Shown here in pieces: positions 9,535 through 17,924 of a stretch of 64,000 nucleotides of DNA (positions within the stretch are counted from its first letter, which is position 1; the number at the start of each line of letters is the position of its first letter). Both the position numbers and the translations under genes were made by a program. Under the pieces are notes generated by a model. That model was not told the DNA's origin and made no database searches. It was given only the letters and a program-made list of their open reading frames with translations. Source of the DNA: Desulfamplus sp. (lineage in GTDB: Bacteria; Desulfobacterota; Desulfobacteria; Desulfobacterales; Desulfobacteraceae); NCBI GenBank assembly GCA_015232465.1, contig JADFZO010000002.1, positions 20,919 to 84,918 on the forward strand, written 5' to 3'.

Positions 9535-11100
9535 TTATGACTCCACATAGTGGCAGCCAATAGATTTTTTATGACGCATAGCTGCATTAACAATAATTGA
9601 AGCATTGACCACTCCGTTTCTAAGCTCAATAATCTGGCGATTGAGTTTTGCACTTTTGTAGAACTTAAAAATTCTGTGGGTATGGTAGTTTAAATCTGCA
9701 TTAGCTCGCTCTAACCCCTTTTTATTACGAACAATTCCAGCATAGTTCCACATGGTAAGTTTGATCAATTTCCAATCTTGATGAAACAGCAGTGGATCAA
9801 ACTCTTCTAAATATTCAGGTGGCTCCCAATCTGGAATATTGTCAAACCGTTTTTGTTTAATCTCACTGAAGTTTAAGGCAATATGATCAGCCGCCTGTTT
9901 TGCCCACATAAGCCCCTCAAGCAAAGAGGTAGAGGCTAAACGATTTGCACCATGAAGACCCGTGCAGCTTGTCTCTCCTATTGCGTAAAGATTTTCAAGA
10001 GTTGATTTGCCAAAAAGATCAACCTTAATTCCTCCGCAAAAGTAGTGGGCTGCTGGAACAACAGGAATTGGCTCTTTTGTTATGTCAATCCCACCTTTTA
10101 GGCATGTGCTATAAACTTTAGAAAATCTCTCTGGAATTGGACGCTCCCCTTTGTAGTGAGATGCAATATCAAGCATCATAAACTCCATGCCACTTTTGCC
10201 CATCTCCTCATAAATACCGCGAGCAACAACATCACGAGGAGCAAGATCGCCAAGCTCTGAGTATGAGTGCATAAAGTGCTTGCCATTGTGGTTGATAAGT
10301 CTTGCACCTTCGCCTCTGAGTGATTCTGATATAAGAAATCTTTTAATATCACGATGAAAAAGAGAGGTTGGGTGAAATTGAACAAATTGACCATTTATAA
10401 TAGATGCTCCAGCCCTATAAGCCATACTCATACCATCGCCAGTTGCAGAGGCTGGATTTGTTGTGTGCTGATAAAGCTCTCCAAGTCCCCCAGTAGCCAA
10501 TATTACACGATGTGCGAAAAATGTCTCAACATGCCTCTGTTGATTGTTAAGAGCATAAAGCCCCATAACTTCGCATGGGCGATATAGCTCTTGTGTGTCT
10601 CTTGATCTGTGGTTGTTGGTTATAAGGTCAATTGTTGTAAAACCCTTTAAAATAGGGAGATTTATCTTTTGAGCATAATCAATAAGAGCCATCTGTATTG
10701 TATCGCCTGTGTGATCTGAGTAGTGCAAAATTCTCCGTTTAGAGTGGGCAGCCTCTTCAGTGTAATCTAATGTACCAGCCAATGTTCTGGTAAAACTGAT
10801 ACCGATTTTATTGATAAGAAAATCAAATACAAGTTCAGGACCCTTATTTGCAAGTAGCTTTACAGCCTCAACGCTGTTATAACCACAGCCTGCTCTTAAA
10901 ATATCAGCCTCAAGCAGATCAGCAGAATCTGTCTCTTCCCATGCAATAATACCGCCTTGAGCATAGTTTGTCGCTGTCTTATCAGCAGAATCCTCTTTAG
11001 TGAGCACAACAGCATTTAGACCATGCTCTTTTAACATAATTGCAGCAGATAGCCCCGCAATCCCTGTTCCAACCACAACTACATCGTAAAAATGTCTCAT
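9535..11100 (-). CDS. nadB: L-aspartate oxidase
   Basis: FAD enzyme oxidising L-aspartate to iminoaspartate, the substrate for NadA. 521 residues, normal for NadB. The FAD-binding GTGIAGLSAAI motif is at residues 11-21. NYAQGGI, RRILHYSDHTGD, HPTSLF, LRGEGARLI, PAAHYFCGGI and the GANRLASTSLLEGL segment identify aspartate oxidase rather than succinate dehydrogenase. It lies 9 bases after nadA and 18 bases before the NUDIX gene in one leftward operon. Confidence 0.97.
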   Translation of the reverse strand: MRHFYDVVVVGTGIAGLSAAIMLKEHGLNAVVLTKEDSADKTATNYAQGGIIAWEETDSADLLEADILRAGCGYNSVEAVKLLANKGPELVFDFLINKIGISFTRTLAGTLDYTEEAAHSKRRILHYSDHTGDTIQMALIDYAQKINLPILKGFTTIDLITNNHRSRDTQELYRPCEVMGLYALNNQQRHVETFFAHRVILATGGLGELYQHTTNPASATGDGMSMAYRAGASIINGQFVQFHPTSLFHRDIKRFLISESLRGEGARLINHNGKHFMHSYSELGDLAPRDVVARGIYEEMGKSGMEFMMLDIASHYKGERPIPERFSKVYSTCLKGGIDITKEPIPVVPAAHYFCGGIKVDLFGKSTLENLYAIGETSCTGLHGANRLASTSLLEGLMWAKQAADHIALNFSEIKQKRFDNIPDWEPPEYLEEFDPLLFHQDWKLIKLTMWNYAGIVRNKKGLERANADLNYHTHRIFKFYKSAKLNRQIIELRNGVVNASIIVNAAMRHKKSIGCHYVES

Positions 11101-11109
11101 ATTTTGACC

Positions 11110-12168
11110 CTATTTTCCTGACTCCACAATATCAATCATCAACTGCAACGCCCTTTTGGCATCTTTTTTATACTTTTCTGCTACTGTAATATGCTCTTTT
11201 GATGAGTTGTTAAGAATTGATGTTAATGTCTGACCAAGTTTTTCAAGTGTAATCTTGCTCATATTATGACAAATTGATCGTTTAAGAGGCACAACTTTTT
11301 TATCTTTAAATTCACTATCCATTCGCTCCACAAATCTTAATTCTGTTCCAACTGCCCACACGCTACCAGATTTACCATTTTTTATGGTTTTATATATCAT
11401 TGATGTAGAGCCTGAATAGTCAGAGCCATTTACAACATCTTCGCTACATTCAGGGTGAACAATTACATTAATCTTATCTTTAAACTCGCTGCTGCTATAT
11501 TGTTGGCGAAATGCCTTAATATCCTCGACCGTAAATACCTTGTGAACATGGCAAAAGCCGTCCCACACAAACATCTTGGCTCTTTTAACATTTGCATAAT
11601 CAAACGATAAATCTTGATTTATGGTAACTATCTCATCTTGATTTAATTTAAGCTGATTGGCTGTATTTATTCCTAAATTGTAATCAGGGGCAAAAAAGAC
11701 CGATTTATCTTGATCCAAAAAGTGCTTTACAATCTTTGCAGCATTTGAGCTTGTACAGACAGTTCCATTTTTAGATCCGCAAAAAGCCTTCATATCAGCG
11801 TAAGAGTTCATATAGACTATTGGAATGATCTCTTTGTCGCAAATATTTGATAGAGCTGAGTATATCTCTTTAGCTTGATTTGCATCAATCATCTCAGCCA
11901 TTGGGCAACCTGCTGTTCTATCTGGAATCAAGACCTTTTGATGAGGCTTTGCAAGCAGAGCTGCCCCTTCAGCCATAAACATAACACCGCAAAAGATTAT
12001 ATATTCAGACTCAGTTGCAGCACAGTCAACCGCAAGTTTGTATGAATCTCCAAGAAAATCTGCCATCTTTACAATCTCGTCCATCTCGTAGTGGTGAGCT
12101 GGAATAACAACTGATTTTCCAAGAGCCTCTCTTATTTGCATCACATTTTGAAATAGATTATCTGCCAT
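11110..12168 (-). CDS. nadA: Quinolinate synthase A
   Basis: Condenses iminoaspartate with dihydroxyacetone phosphate to quinolinate using a 4Fe-4S cluster. Three cluster cysteines fit the family pattern: FCGVMFMAEGA, VCTSSNAAKI and IVHPECSEDV. I chose the ATG at 12168 because GGAAAG lies just upstream; a longer frame would need a TTG at 12180 without a ribosome site. The product is then 352 residues, the usual length. It heads the leftward nadA-nadB-NUDIX-M48 group, with the promoter in the 140 bases before it. Confidence 0.95.
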   Translation of the reverse strand: MADNLFQNVMQIREALGKSVVIPAHHYEMDEIVKMADFLGDSYKLAVDCAATESEYIIFCGVMFMAEGAALLAKPHQKVLIPDRTAGCPMAEMIDANQAKEIYSALSNICDKEIIPIVYMNSYADMKAFCGSKNGTVCTSSNAAKIVKHFLDQDKSVFFAPDYNLGINTANQLKLNQDEIVTINQDLSFDYANVKRAKMFVWDGFCHVHKVFTVEDIKAFRQQYSSSEFKDKINVIVHPECSEDVVNGSDYSGSTSMIYKTIKNGKSGSVWAVGTELRFVERMDSEFKDKKVVPLKRSICHNMSKITLEKLGQTLTSILNNSSKEHITVAEKYKKDAKRALQLMIDIVESGK

Positions 12169-12311
12169 TTTACTTTCCAATTTTTATCTTTTTTATATAT
12201 TTAAAGAGTTTGTCGCCAATCAAACCTTAGAAGAGTCATCAATAAATTTTTAGTGAAGAGTTTTTAACTTATATTAATTATAAAATCAACAATCCCATTT
12301 TTTAACCATCT

Positions 12312-15300
12312 CTATATCATGTTATCAATCTCTTGAGATATTTTATCTAAACGGGCAGCAGAGATTTTTATCGCTGTTTTTAGCTCTTGAGCAAACAGAG
12401 ATACCTTATACTCTTGAATCATAAAAAAGAGGTTATCAACTGCCTCAATCAGCTCTTTTGATAACTCAAACGATGATGAGCCATCTTCTGACAATTTTTT
12501 TTGCACATTTTGAAGTTTATCAACATACTTTGAAACCTCTGCCCAACGCTTTTGGTCCCTAAGCATATCCACAACTGCCCGCTCTGCCCTAATTTTTAAG
12601 GATAGGATATACCGTTTAAGCTCTTTTAATCTGTTGTATTGATACAGATCAAGAAAATTAGGTGGAACAAGCTCTTTAAGCTCTAACTCTAAATTTTCAA
12701 TAAGAGCGTACAAATTTGACCTATTCATATTTTTTAGCGCAATGTTTTGCAACGCTGCCATTGCTACTTGATACTCGTGACAAATCTCTATAACCTTTGA
12801 GATGAACTCCTGACCAGTTTGGTATAGCTTGGGTAAATTTTGGGCAGCATGAGCCTCAAAATCCTCTTTTGTTCTTATGTTGCACCAAAAAAGATGCCTT
12901 GTTATTGAGCGGTATAATGCCTGATTTAACCTATCAAACCCTCCAAAAAATTGGGAGTAAGATTTAAGCCTTGTTGCCCCTTTTATATCTTTTTTTAATG
13001 CCTCCATATCATTTGGGTAACATATTATAAATAGATTTCTTATCCCCTCTTTGTGAGCCTCCTCTGCTTCATCTGCTCTTCTAAACAGGCGAAGTGCAAC
13101 TTTTGGATTTTGATTTATGTTTAAACTATCCAAATTTTCAGCAACCAATGCCAAAAAAAGTTCAAACACGACCCTATTTATACCATCTTTAGACTCTAAC
13201 TTGATTGAGTGTGAAAGAGATTTTAGATTCAATCTATCTAAAAAATCCCATGATATTACATTATCTATCTCCCACCTACTTTTTGCACTCTTCAAACCAT
13301 CACTTGATTGAAAATCATAGCCAGACTCCTCAACGTATGGCTTAAGAGCATCTAAATCTCTTGAAGCTGCGATCTCTTTATCCTCATCATCTCTTAAGGA
13401 TATTCTCATTTTAAGGTGAGGCTCAATCCCCTCATCTGACCAGACAGATGCGGGGATATTGGCGTTAAACCTTTGTTTTACAAACCTGCTAAGTTCATAA
13501 AATAGGGGGCGACCTCTATTTTGAATCTCAGTTGCAATAATATCAGCCTTTTGAGATGCTGGAAGAAGTTTTATCCTGTGAGATTTTGGAAGATTTTTTA
13601 TAAGTGCCAATATCTTTTCACGAAAAAGACCTGGCACCAACCAATCTATTGAAGAGTTATCAAACTGACGCTCAATAAAACGAGCTGCAGTTATAGCTGG
13701 CAACTTTAGAGTTACACCGTCAGTTTCTGCACCCGGTTTAAAATCATACTCTAAATTAGCCCCCAAATCCCCTATTTTTATTGTGTCTGGAAATCCTGCT
13801 AAATGCTCCTCATCAACCGCTTTTTGGCGCAAATCCTCTAAACTCATTCGCAAAAACGAGTCATCTTTTTTATCTTTAATATATTTTGCAAATGTCTTGA
13901 TGTTGTAAAAATCACGCTCAAGGCGGCTCTGATAAAATAGATAGATATCCTCTTCTGTTACAAGAATATCGCGTTTACGCATCTTTTCTTCAACCTCTTG
14001 AAGCTCTTCAATCAGCTTTTGGTTGTGCATCATAAATCCAAATTTTCTATCAATTTCGCCTAAAACAAGAGCATGGCGGATAAATATCTCACCAGCCTCA
14101 ACAGGATTTATCTTTCCATAAGCAACTGATCTTTCAGACACAATTATAAGTCCAAATAGTGAAACCTGCTCTTTTGCAACAACCTCGCCCCTTTTTTTCT
14201 CCCAATGGGGCGATGACCAACTATATGTGCAAAGCCCTGATCCAAGCTCCTCAAGCCAATCAACATCAATAGTTGCTGCTACTCGAGCAAATAGTTGAGA
14301 TGTCTCAACATATTCAGCAGCAACAATCCAGTTTCCAGCCTTATTAAATATTGAAGAGCCGGGAAATATCATCGCTTTTTGACCCTTTGCAGCTTGATAG
14401 AGATTCTTCTCCTTTTTGTGAGCAATGCTACTTAGGTATCCACAGAGGATAGATTTATGAAGTGATGCGTAAAATTCTCCTCCAGAGGTATGCTCGCTCT
14501 TTTTATTGGCTATAACTCCATGCTCATTTAAAACCAGTATAATTTGGCGATAAATATCGCTCCACTCTCGCATCCGTCTAAATGAGAGGTAGTTATCCTT
14601 GCAAAACTTTCTTACACTGCTGCGACTCTTTAAATCGCTCTTGTCTCCATAACAGCTACTCCAAATATTTAACAAAGTTATAAAATCAGAGGCTGGGTCT
14701 TTAAAAGCTGCATGTTTTTGATCTGCCTGCTGCATTTTATCTTGGGGTCTCTGTCTTGGATCAGAGATTGAGAGTGCAGAGGCTATAATTGCAGCCTCTT
14801 GAAGGCAGCCTCTTGCGTGAGCCTCAATTAAAATTCGCGATAGCTTTGGATCAACAGGGATTTGAGCCATGATTTTGCCCTTTTGAGTTAGCTGATAACC
14901 CTTTGTTTTGCCCTTTTCTATTGCCCCAATCTCAATAAGTGTATCAAAGCCATCTTTAATTGATTTTGGAGATGGCATATCAATAAATGGAAATGATGAG
15001 ACATCGCCAAGATTTAAGGAGATCATTCTTAAAATAACCTCAGCAAGGTTGCTTCTTAAAATCTCTGGAGATGTAAACATTGCCCTTGAGTTGTAGTTTT
15101 GCTCATCATAGAGCCTGATACAGATTCCATTTTCAACACGTCCACACCGCCCTTTTCGTTGATCTGCACTGCTTCTTGATATTGGAGTTACTGGAAGAGC
15201 TGTTGTTCTGGTTCTTGGCGAGTAGTGAGGAACTCTTGCAAGACCTGTATCAACCACATACTTAATACCGGGAATGGTAAGCGAAGTTTCAGCCACATTG

Positions 15301-16271
15301 GTTGATACAATAATTTTTCTTCCCACCCCTCTATGAAATATCTTTGACTGCTCTAAAGCTGATAGCCTTGCATATAGAGGCAAAACAGTTACACCAACCC
15401 AATTTCTACCCCTTAATAGCTCAATTGTCTCTGTAATATCTTGCTCAGTTGGCATAAAGATTAAAATATCGCCCTGCCGCGACTCTCTGTTTATCATCTC
15501 AACTGCCTCAACAGCAGCCTCAACATAGCTCTGGTCATCTTGATCGTCTTGAGCCTGTTGATAGTGTTGATTGCCTTGAGCCTGTTGAGCTTGATAAAAA
15601 TCAAACTCACCTAAAATCGAATCTTTTTCTGTTTGATCAAATCTTTGTTGAGTCAGATAACGCACCTCAACAGGATACATTCTACCTGAAACCTCAATTA
15701 TTGGTGCGTTATTAAATGCCTTTGAGAACTTTTCTGTATCAATGGTGGCTGATGTGATTATAACTTTTAGATCATTTCTCTTTTTTATCAAGCCCCTTAA
15801 AATTCCAAGTGTAAAGTCTATGTTTAGGCTTCTTTCGTGTGCCTCATCAACAATTATGGTGTCATATTCATTTAAAAATGGATCACGCTGTGCTTCAGCA
15901 AGCAAAATGCCGTCAGTCATAACTTTGATTATTGTATCTGATGCTGATGTATCATCAAATCTTATCTTATACCCAACAAAATTTTCAAAATTTTGCCCAA
16001 GCTCTTCAGCTATCCTTGCAGCTACATTTATTGCAGCAATTCTTCGAGGCTGTGTGCACCCTATCTTTTTTTTAACTCCTCTGCCTGTTGCAATGCAAAA
16101 TTTTGGAATTTGAGTTGTCTTTCCAGAGCCAGTTTCGCCAGCAATAATAACAACTCGGTTTTTTTTAATAGCCTCAATTATCTCATCTTTTTTATCAGTA
16201 ATTGGAAGCTCTTTGATGTAGTTGATTGTTGGAATTTTTATCTGCTTGCGTGATCTGTTAATTTTATTCAT
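12312..16271 (-). CDS. hrpA: ATP-dependent RNA helicase, HrpA (DEAH) type
   Basis: 1319-residue DEAH-box helicase matching HrpA in length. Walker A GETGSGKT is at residues 45-52, then TQPRRIAA, DEAHERS, SATIDTEKF, STNVAETSLTIPG and the arginine finger motif QRKGRCGR. The C-terminal two thirds carry the HA2/OB-fold and the DUF3418-type region (LPAITAARF, NNSSIDWLVPGLFREKI) of bacterial HrpA. A Gln/Asp-rich insert (about residues 225-250) interrupts the helicase core. HrpA acts on stalled ribosomes in E. coli; that role here is inferred from family. It is not obviously cotranscribed with neighbours. Confidence 0.94.
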   Translation of the reverse strand: MNKINRSRKQIKIPTINYIKELPITDKKDEIIEAIKKNRVVIIAGETGSGKTTQIPKFCIATGRGVKKKIGCTQPRRIAAINVAARIAEELGQNFENFVGYKIRFDDTSASDTIIKVMTDGILLAEAQRDPFLNEYDTIIVDEAHERSLNIDFTLGILRGLIKKRNDLKVIITSATIDTEKFSKAFNNAPIIEVSGRMYPVEVRYLTQQRFDQTEKDSILGEFDFYQAQQAQGNQHYQQAQDDQDDQSYVEAAVEAVEMINRESRQGDILIFMPTEQDITETIELLRGRNWVGVTVLPLYARLSALEQSKIFHRGVGRKIIVSTNVAETSLTIPGIKYVVDTGLARVPHYSPRTRTTALPVTPISRSSADQRKGRCGRVENGICIRLYDEQNYNSRAMFTSPEILRSNLAEVILRMISLNLGDVSSFPFIDMPSPKSIKDGFDTLIEIGAIEKGKTKGYQLTQKGKIMAQIPVDPKLSRILIEAHARGCLQEAAIIASALSISDPRQRPQDKMQQADQKHAAFKDPASDFITLLNIWSSCYGDKSDLKSRSSVRKFCKDNYLSFRRMREWSDIYRQIILVLNEHGVIANKKSEHTSGGEFYASLHKSILCGYLSSIAHKKEKNLYQAAKGQKAMIFPGSSIFNKAGNWIVAAEYVETSQLFARVAATIDVDWLEELGSGLCTYSWSSPHWEKKRGEVVAKEQVSLFGLIIVSERSVAYGKINPVEAGEIFIRHALVLGEIDRKFGFMMHNQKLIEELQEVEEKMRKRDILVTEEDIYLFYQSRLERDFYNIKTFAKYIKDKKDDSFLRMSLEDLRQKAVDEEHLAGFPDTIKIGDLGANLEYDFKPGAETDGVTLKLPAITAARFIERQFDNSSIDWLVPGLFREKILALIKNLPKSHRIKLLPASQKADIIATEIQNRGRPLFYELSRFVKQRFNANIPASVWSDEGIEPHLKMRISLRDDEDKEIAASRDLDALKPYVEESGYDFQSSDGLKSAKSRWEIDNVISWDFLDRLNLKSLSHSIKLESKDGINRVVFELFLALVAENLDSLNINQNPKVALRLFRRADEAEEAHKEGIRNLFIICYPNDMEALKKDIKGATRLKSYSQFFGGFDRLNQALYRSITRHLFWCNIRTKEDFEAHAAQNLPKLYQTGQEFISKVIEICHEYQVAMAALQNIALKNMNRSNLYALIENLELELKELVPPNFLDLYQYNRLKELKRYILSLKIRAERAVVDMLRDQKRWAEVSKYVDKLQNVQKKLSEDGSSSFELSKELIEAVDNLFFMIQEYKVSLFAQELKTAIKISAARLDKISQEIDNMI

Positions 16272-16358
16272 CTGGTTACTCTATTTTGTTAAAATTGGTT
16301 GACATGCGATTGATAATAAGAGAAAAATACAAAACTTTAAATAATGCGTCATAAAAAA

Positions 16359-16378
16359 TTTATGATATGCGTCATAAA
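16359..16378. promoter_or_regulatory. CRP/FNR-type operator candidate upstream of the HdrD-like gene
   Basis: Perfect inverted repeat TTTATGA-N6-TCATAAA. The half-site sequence ATGCGTCATAAA also occurs at 16344-16355, 23 bases (about two helical turns) upstream. The form resembles CRP/FNR-family sites such as the TTGTGA-N6-TCACAA site of HcpR in sulfate reducers. Its centre is about 70 bases upstream of the start expected from the -35/-10 pair at 16403-16431, a usual class I activation position. Confidence 0.45.
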
Positions 16379-16402
16379 GCATTTTTAAACTGTAGCCTTA
16401 CA

Positions 16403-16431
16403 TTGATTTTACATACTATGCCCAATATGTA
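16403..16431 (+). promoter_or_regulatory. Sigma-70-like promoter for the HdrD-like selenoprotein
   Basis: TTGATT at 16403-16408 and TATGTA at 16426-16431 are separated by 17 bases. This gives a short leader of about 35 bases before the ATG at 16472, which has GGAGG nearby. Weak matches to consensus fit a promoter that needs an activator. Confidence 0.4.
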
Positions 16432-16471
16432 AACGACTATGATTTTAATATAAATGGAGGAATTTTAAAGC

Positions 16472-17794
16472 ATGGGTGAAGCGGCAATTAAAATTGGAAG
16501 AAAGCACAAAAGCATTTTCAAAGACAAGGTGATGGACCTTCTGCCAAACGGCGGCAACCTAAACGCCTGTCTGACATGCGGAGCGTGTGCGTCTGGCTGT
16601 CCTGCTACTGGTCTTGAGGGTATGGACCCAAGAAAATTTTTGCGTATGGCAGCACTTGGAATGGACGAAGAGATATTAAATACCAATTGGGTCTGGATGT
16701 GCTCGATGTGCCAAAGGTGCATCTATGTCTGTCCAATGGAGATCAATATTCCTCAGTTGGTATTTCATGCAAGAAAATCTTGGCCCAGAGAGAAAAAGCC
16801 AAGAGGTATCGCTGGTTCTTGTGATCAGGCTCTTAAAAATGACACTTGCAGTGCTATGGGTGCAACAGAAGAGGATTTTGAGTTTGTTGTTAATGATGTT
16901 CTTGAGGAATACAGAGAAGGTCAGCCTGAGTTTGCCGAGATGACCGCAGATGTAAACAGGGAAGGTGCCCATTACGTTCTAAACCAAAACTCAAGAGAGC
17001 CTGTAACAGAACCTGATGAGATGGTGCCATTATGGAAAATTCTTCACCTTGCAGGTGCAGACTGGACATACAGCTCCAAAGGATTTGCAGCGGAAAACTA
17101 CTGCATGTTCATGGCAGAAGATGACAACTGGGAAAAAATTGTAAGAACAAAAGCAAAGGCAGTAGATGATCTTGGAGCCAAAGTCTGGCTAAATACCGAG
17201 TGAGGGCACGAACTATTTGCAGTCCTGGCAGGACTGAAAAAATTCAAAATTGAACACAAATTTGAGATTAAAAGTATAATTCAACTTTACGCCCAGTGGA
17301 TAAAAGAAGGAAAGCTCAAACCAAGTTCAGAGTGGAATAAAGAGAGAAAAATTAAATTCACAGTTCAAGACCCATGTCAGCTTGTAAGAAAGACCTTAGG
17401 TGATCCTGTTGCAGATGATCTTCGCTATATAGTTAAGGCTGTTGTTGGTGAAGAGAATTTTGTGGATATGACCCCCAATAAATCTAATAACTTCTGCTGC
17501 GGTGGCGGTGGTGGTTTCCTACAATCTGGTTTTACAGAGGCAAGAAGGGCTTATGGAGAGACAAAAGCAAATCAGATACTTGCAACAAAAGCAGAATACT
17601 GCATAACTCCTTGCCACAACTGTCATGCACAGGTGCATGATATGAGCGATGTTCATGGACATGCGTGGCAGACAGTTCATCTCTGGACGCTGTTGTGCCT
17701 CTCACTTGGTATTCTTGGTCCTAAAGAGAGAGCATATTTAGGCGATGATCTTATTGATGTTGATGTGTTCCACCCTGAGATGGCTGACGAGTAA
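16472..17794 (+). CDS. HdrD/TmcB-like iron-sulfur protein, predicted selenoprotein (UGA at 17201-17203)
   Basis: Cytoplasmic electron carrier of the heterodisulfide-reductase D (CCG-domain) family. Two 4Fe-4S motifs come first: C33xxC36xxC39xxxC43 and C77xxC80xxC83xxxC87. An in-frame UGA is codon 244, in the context NTE-UGA-GHEL, where HdrD-like proteins have ECGH. The frame then stays open through DPCQLV, NNFCCGGGGGF (C342, C343) and CITPCHNC (C377, C381, C384), giving 440 residues. A 7-bp hairpin follows the UGA at SECIS distance. The family occurs in DsrK, TmcB and Hdr complexes of sulfate reducers; which complex this serves is not clear. A conventional annotation would wrongly split it into 243- and 110-residue pieces. 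Confidence 0.9.
17220..17236 (+). other. Bacterial SECIS hairpin of the HdrD-like gene
   Basis: CAGTCCT-GGC-AGGACTG forms a perfect 7-bp stem with a 3-base loop starting with G. The loop begins 24 bases after the UGA at 17201-17203. This meets the usual description of bacterial SECIS elements: apical loop about 16-37 bases from UGA with G in its first two positions. Confidence 0.8.
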
Positions 17795-17830
17795 TAAAAC
17801 TAATAAAAACAGATAATTTTCACGATTTAC

Positions 17831-17875
17831 AAAAAAGCCCGTTGCAGATATAATATCTCTGTAACGGGCTTTTTT
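17831..17875. terminator. Bidirectional intrinsic terminator
   Basis: An A-run, then GCCCGTTGCAGA, a short loop, and TCTGTAACGGGC followed by a T-run. The stem is about 12 bp with one G-T or mismatch near the middle. It sits 37 bases after the HdrD-like stop and ahead of the receiver-FapA genes, so it separates the two transcripts. Confidence 0.85.
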
Positions 17876-17924
17876 AATAAATAGAATTGTGGCGTAAGAT
17901 TTGGATTTTTGTAAGGAGAAGAGA

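Noticed and set aside
16472-17794. Two separate genes or a pseudogene with a point nonsense mutation in the HdrD-like frame
   Set aside because: Family motifs continue in the same frame after UGA, the UGA is at a conserved cysteine and a strong SECIS-like hairpin follows.
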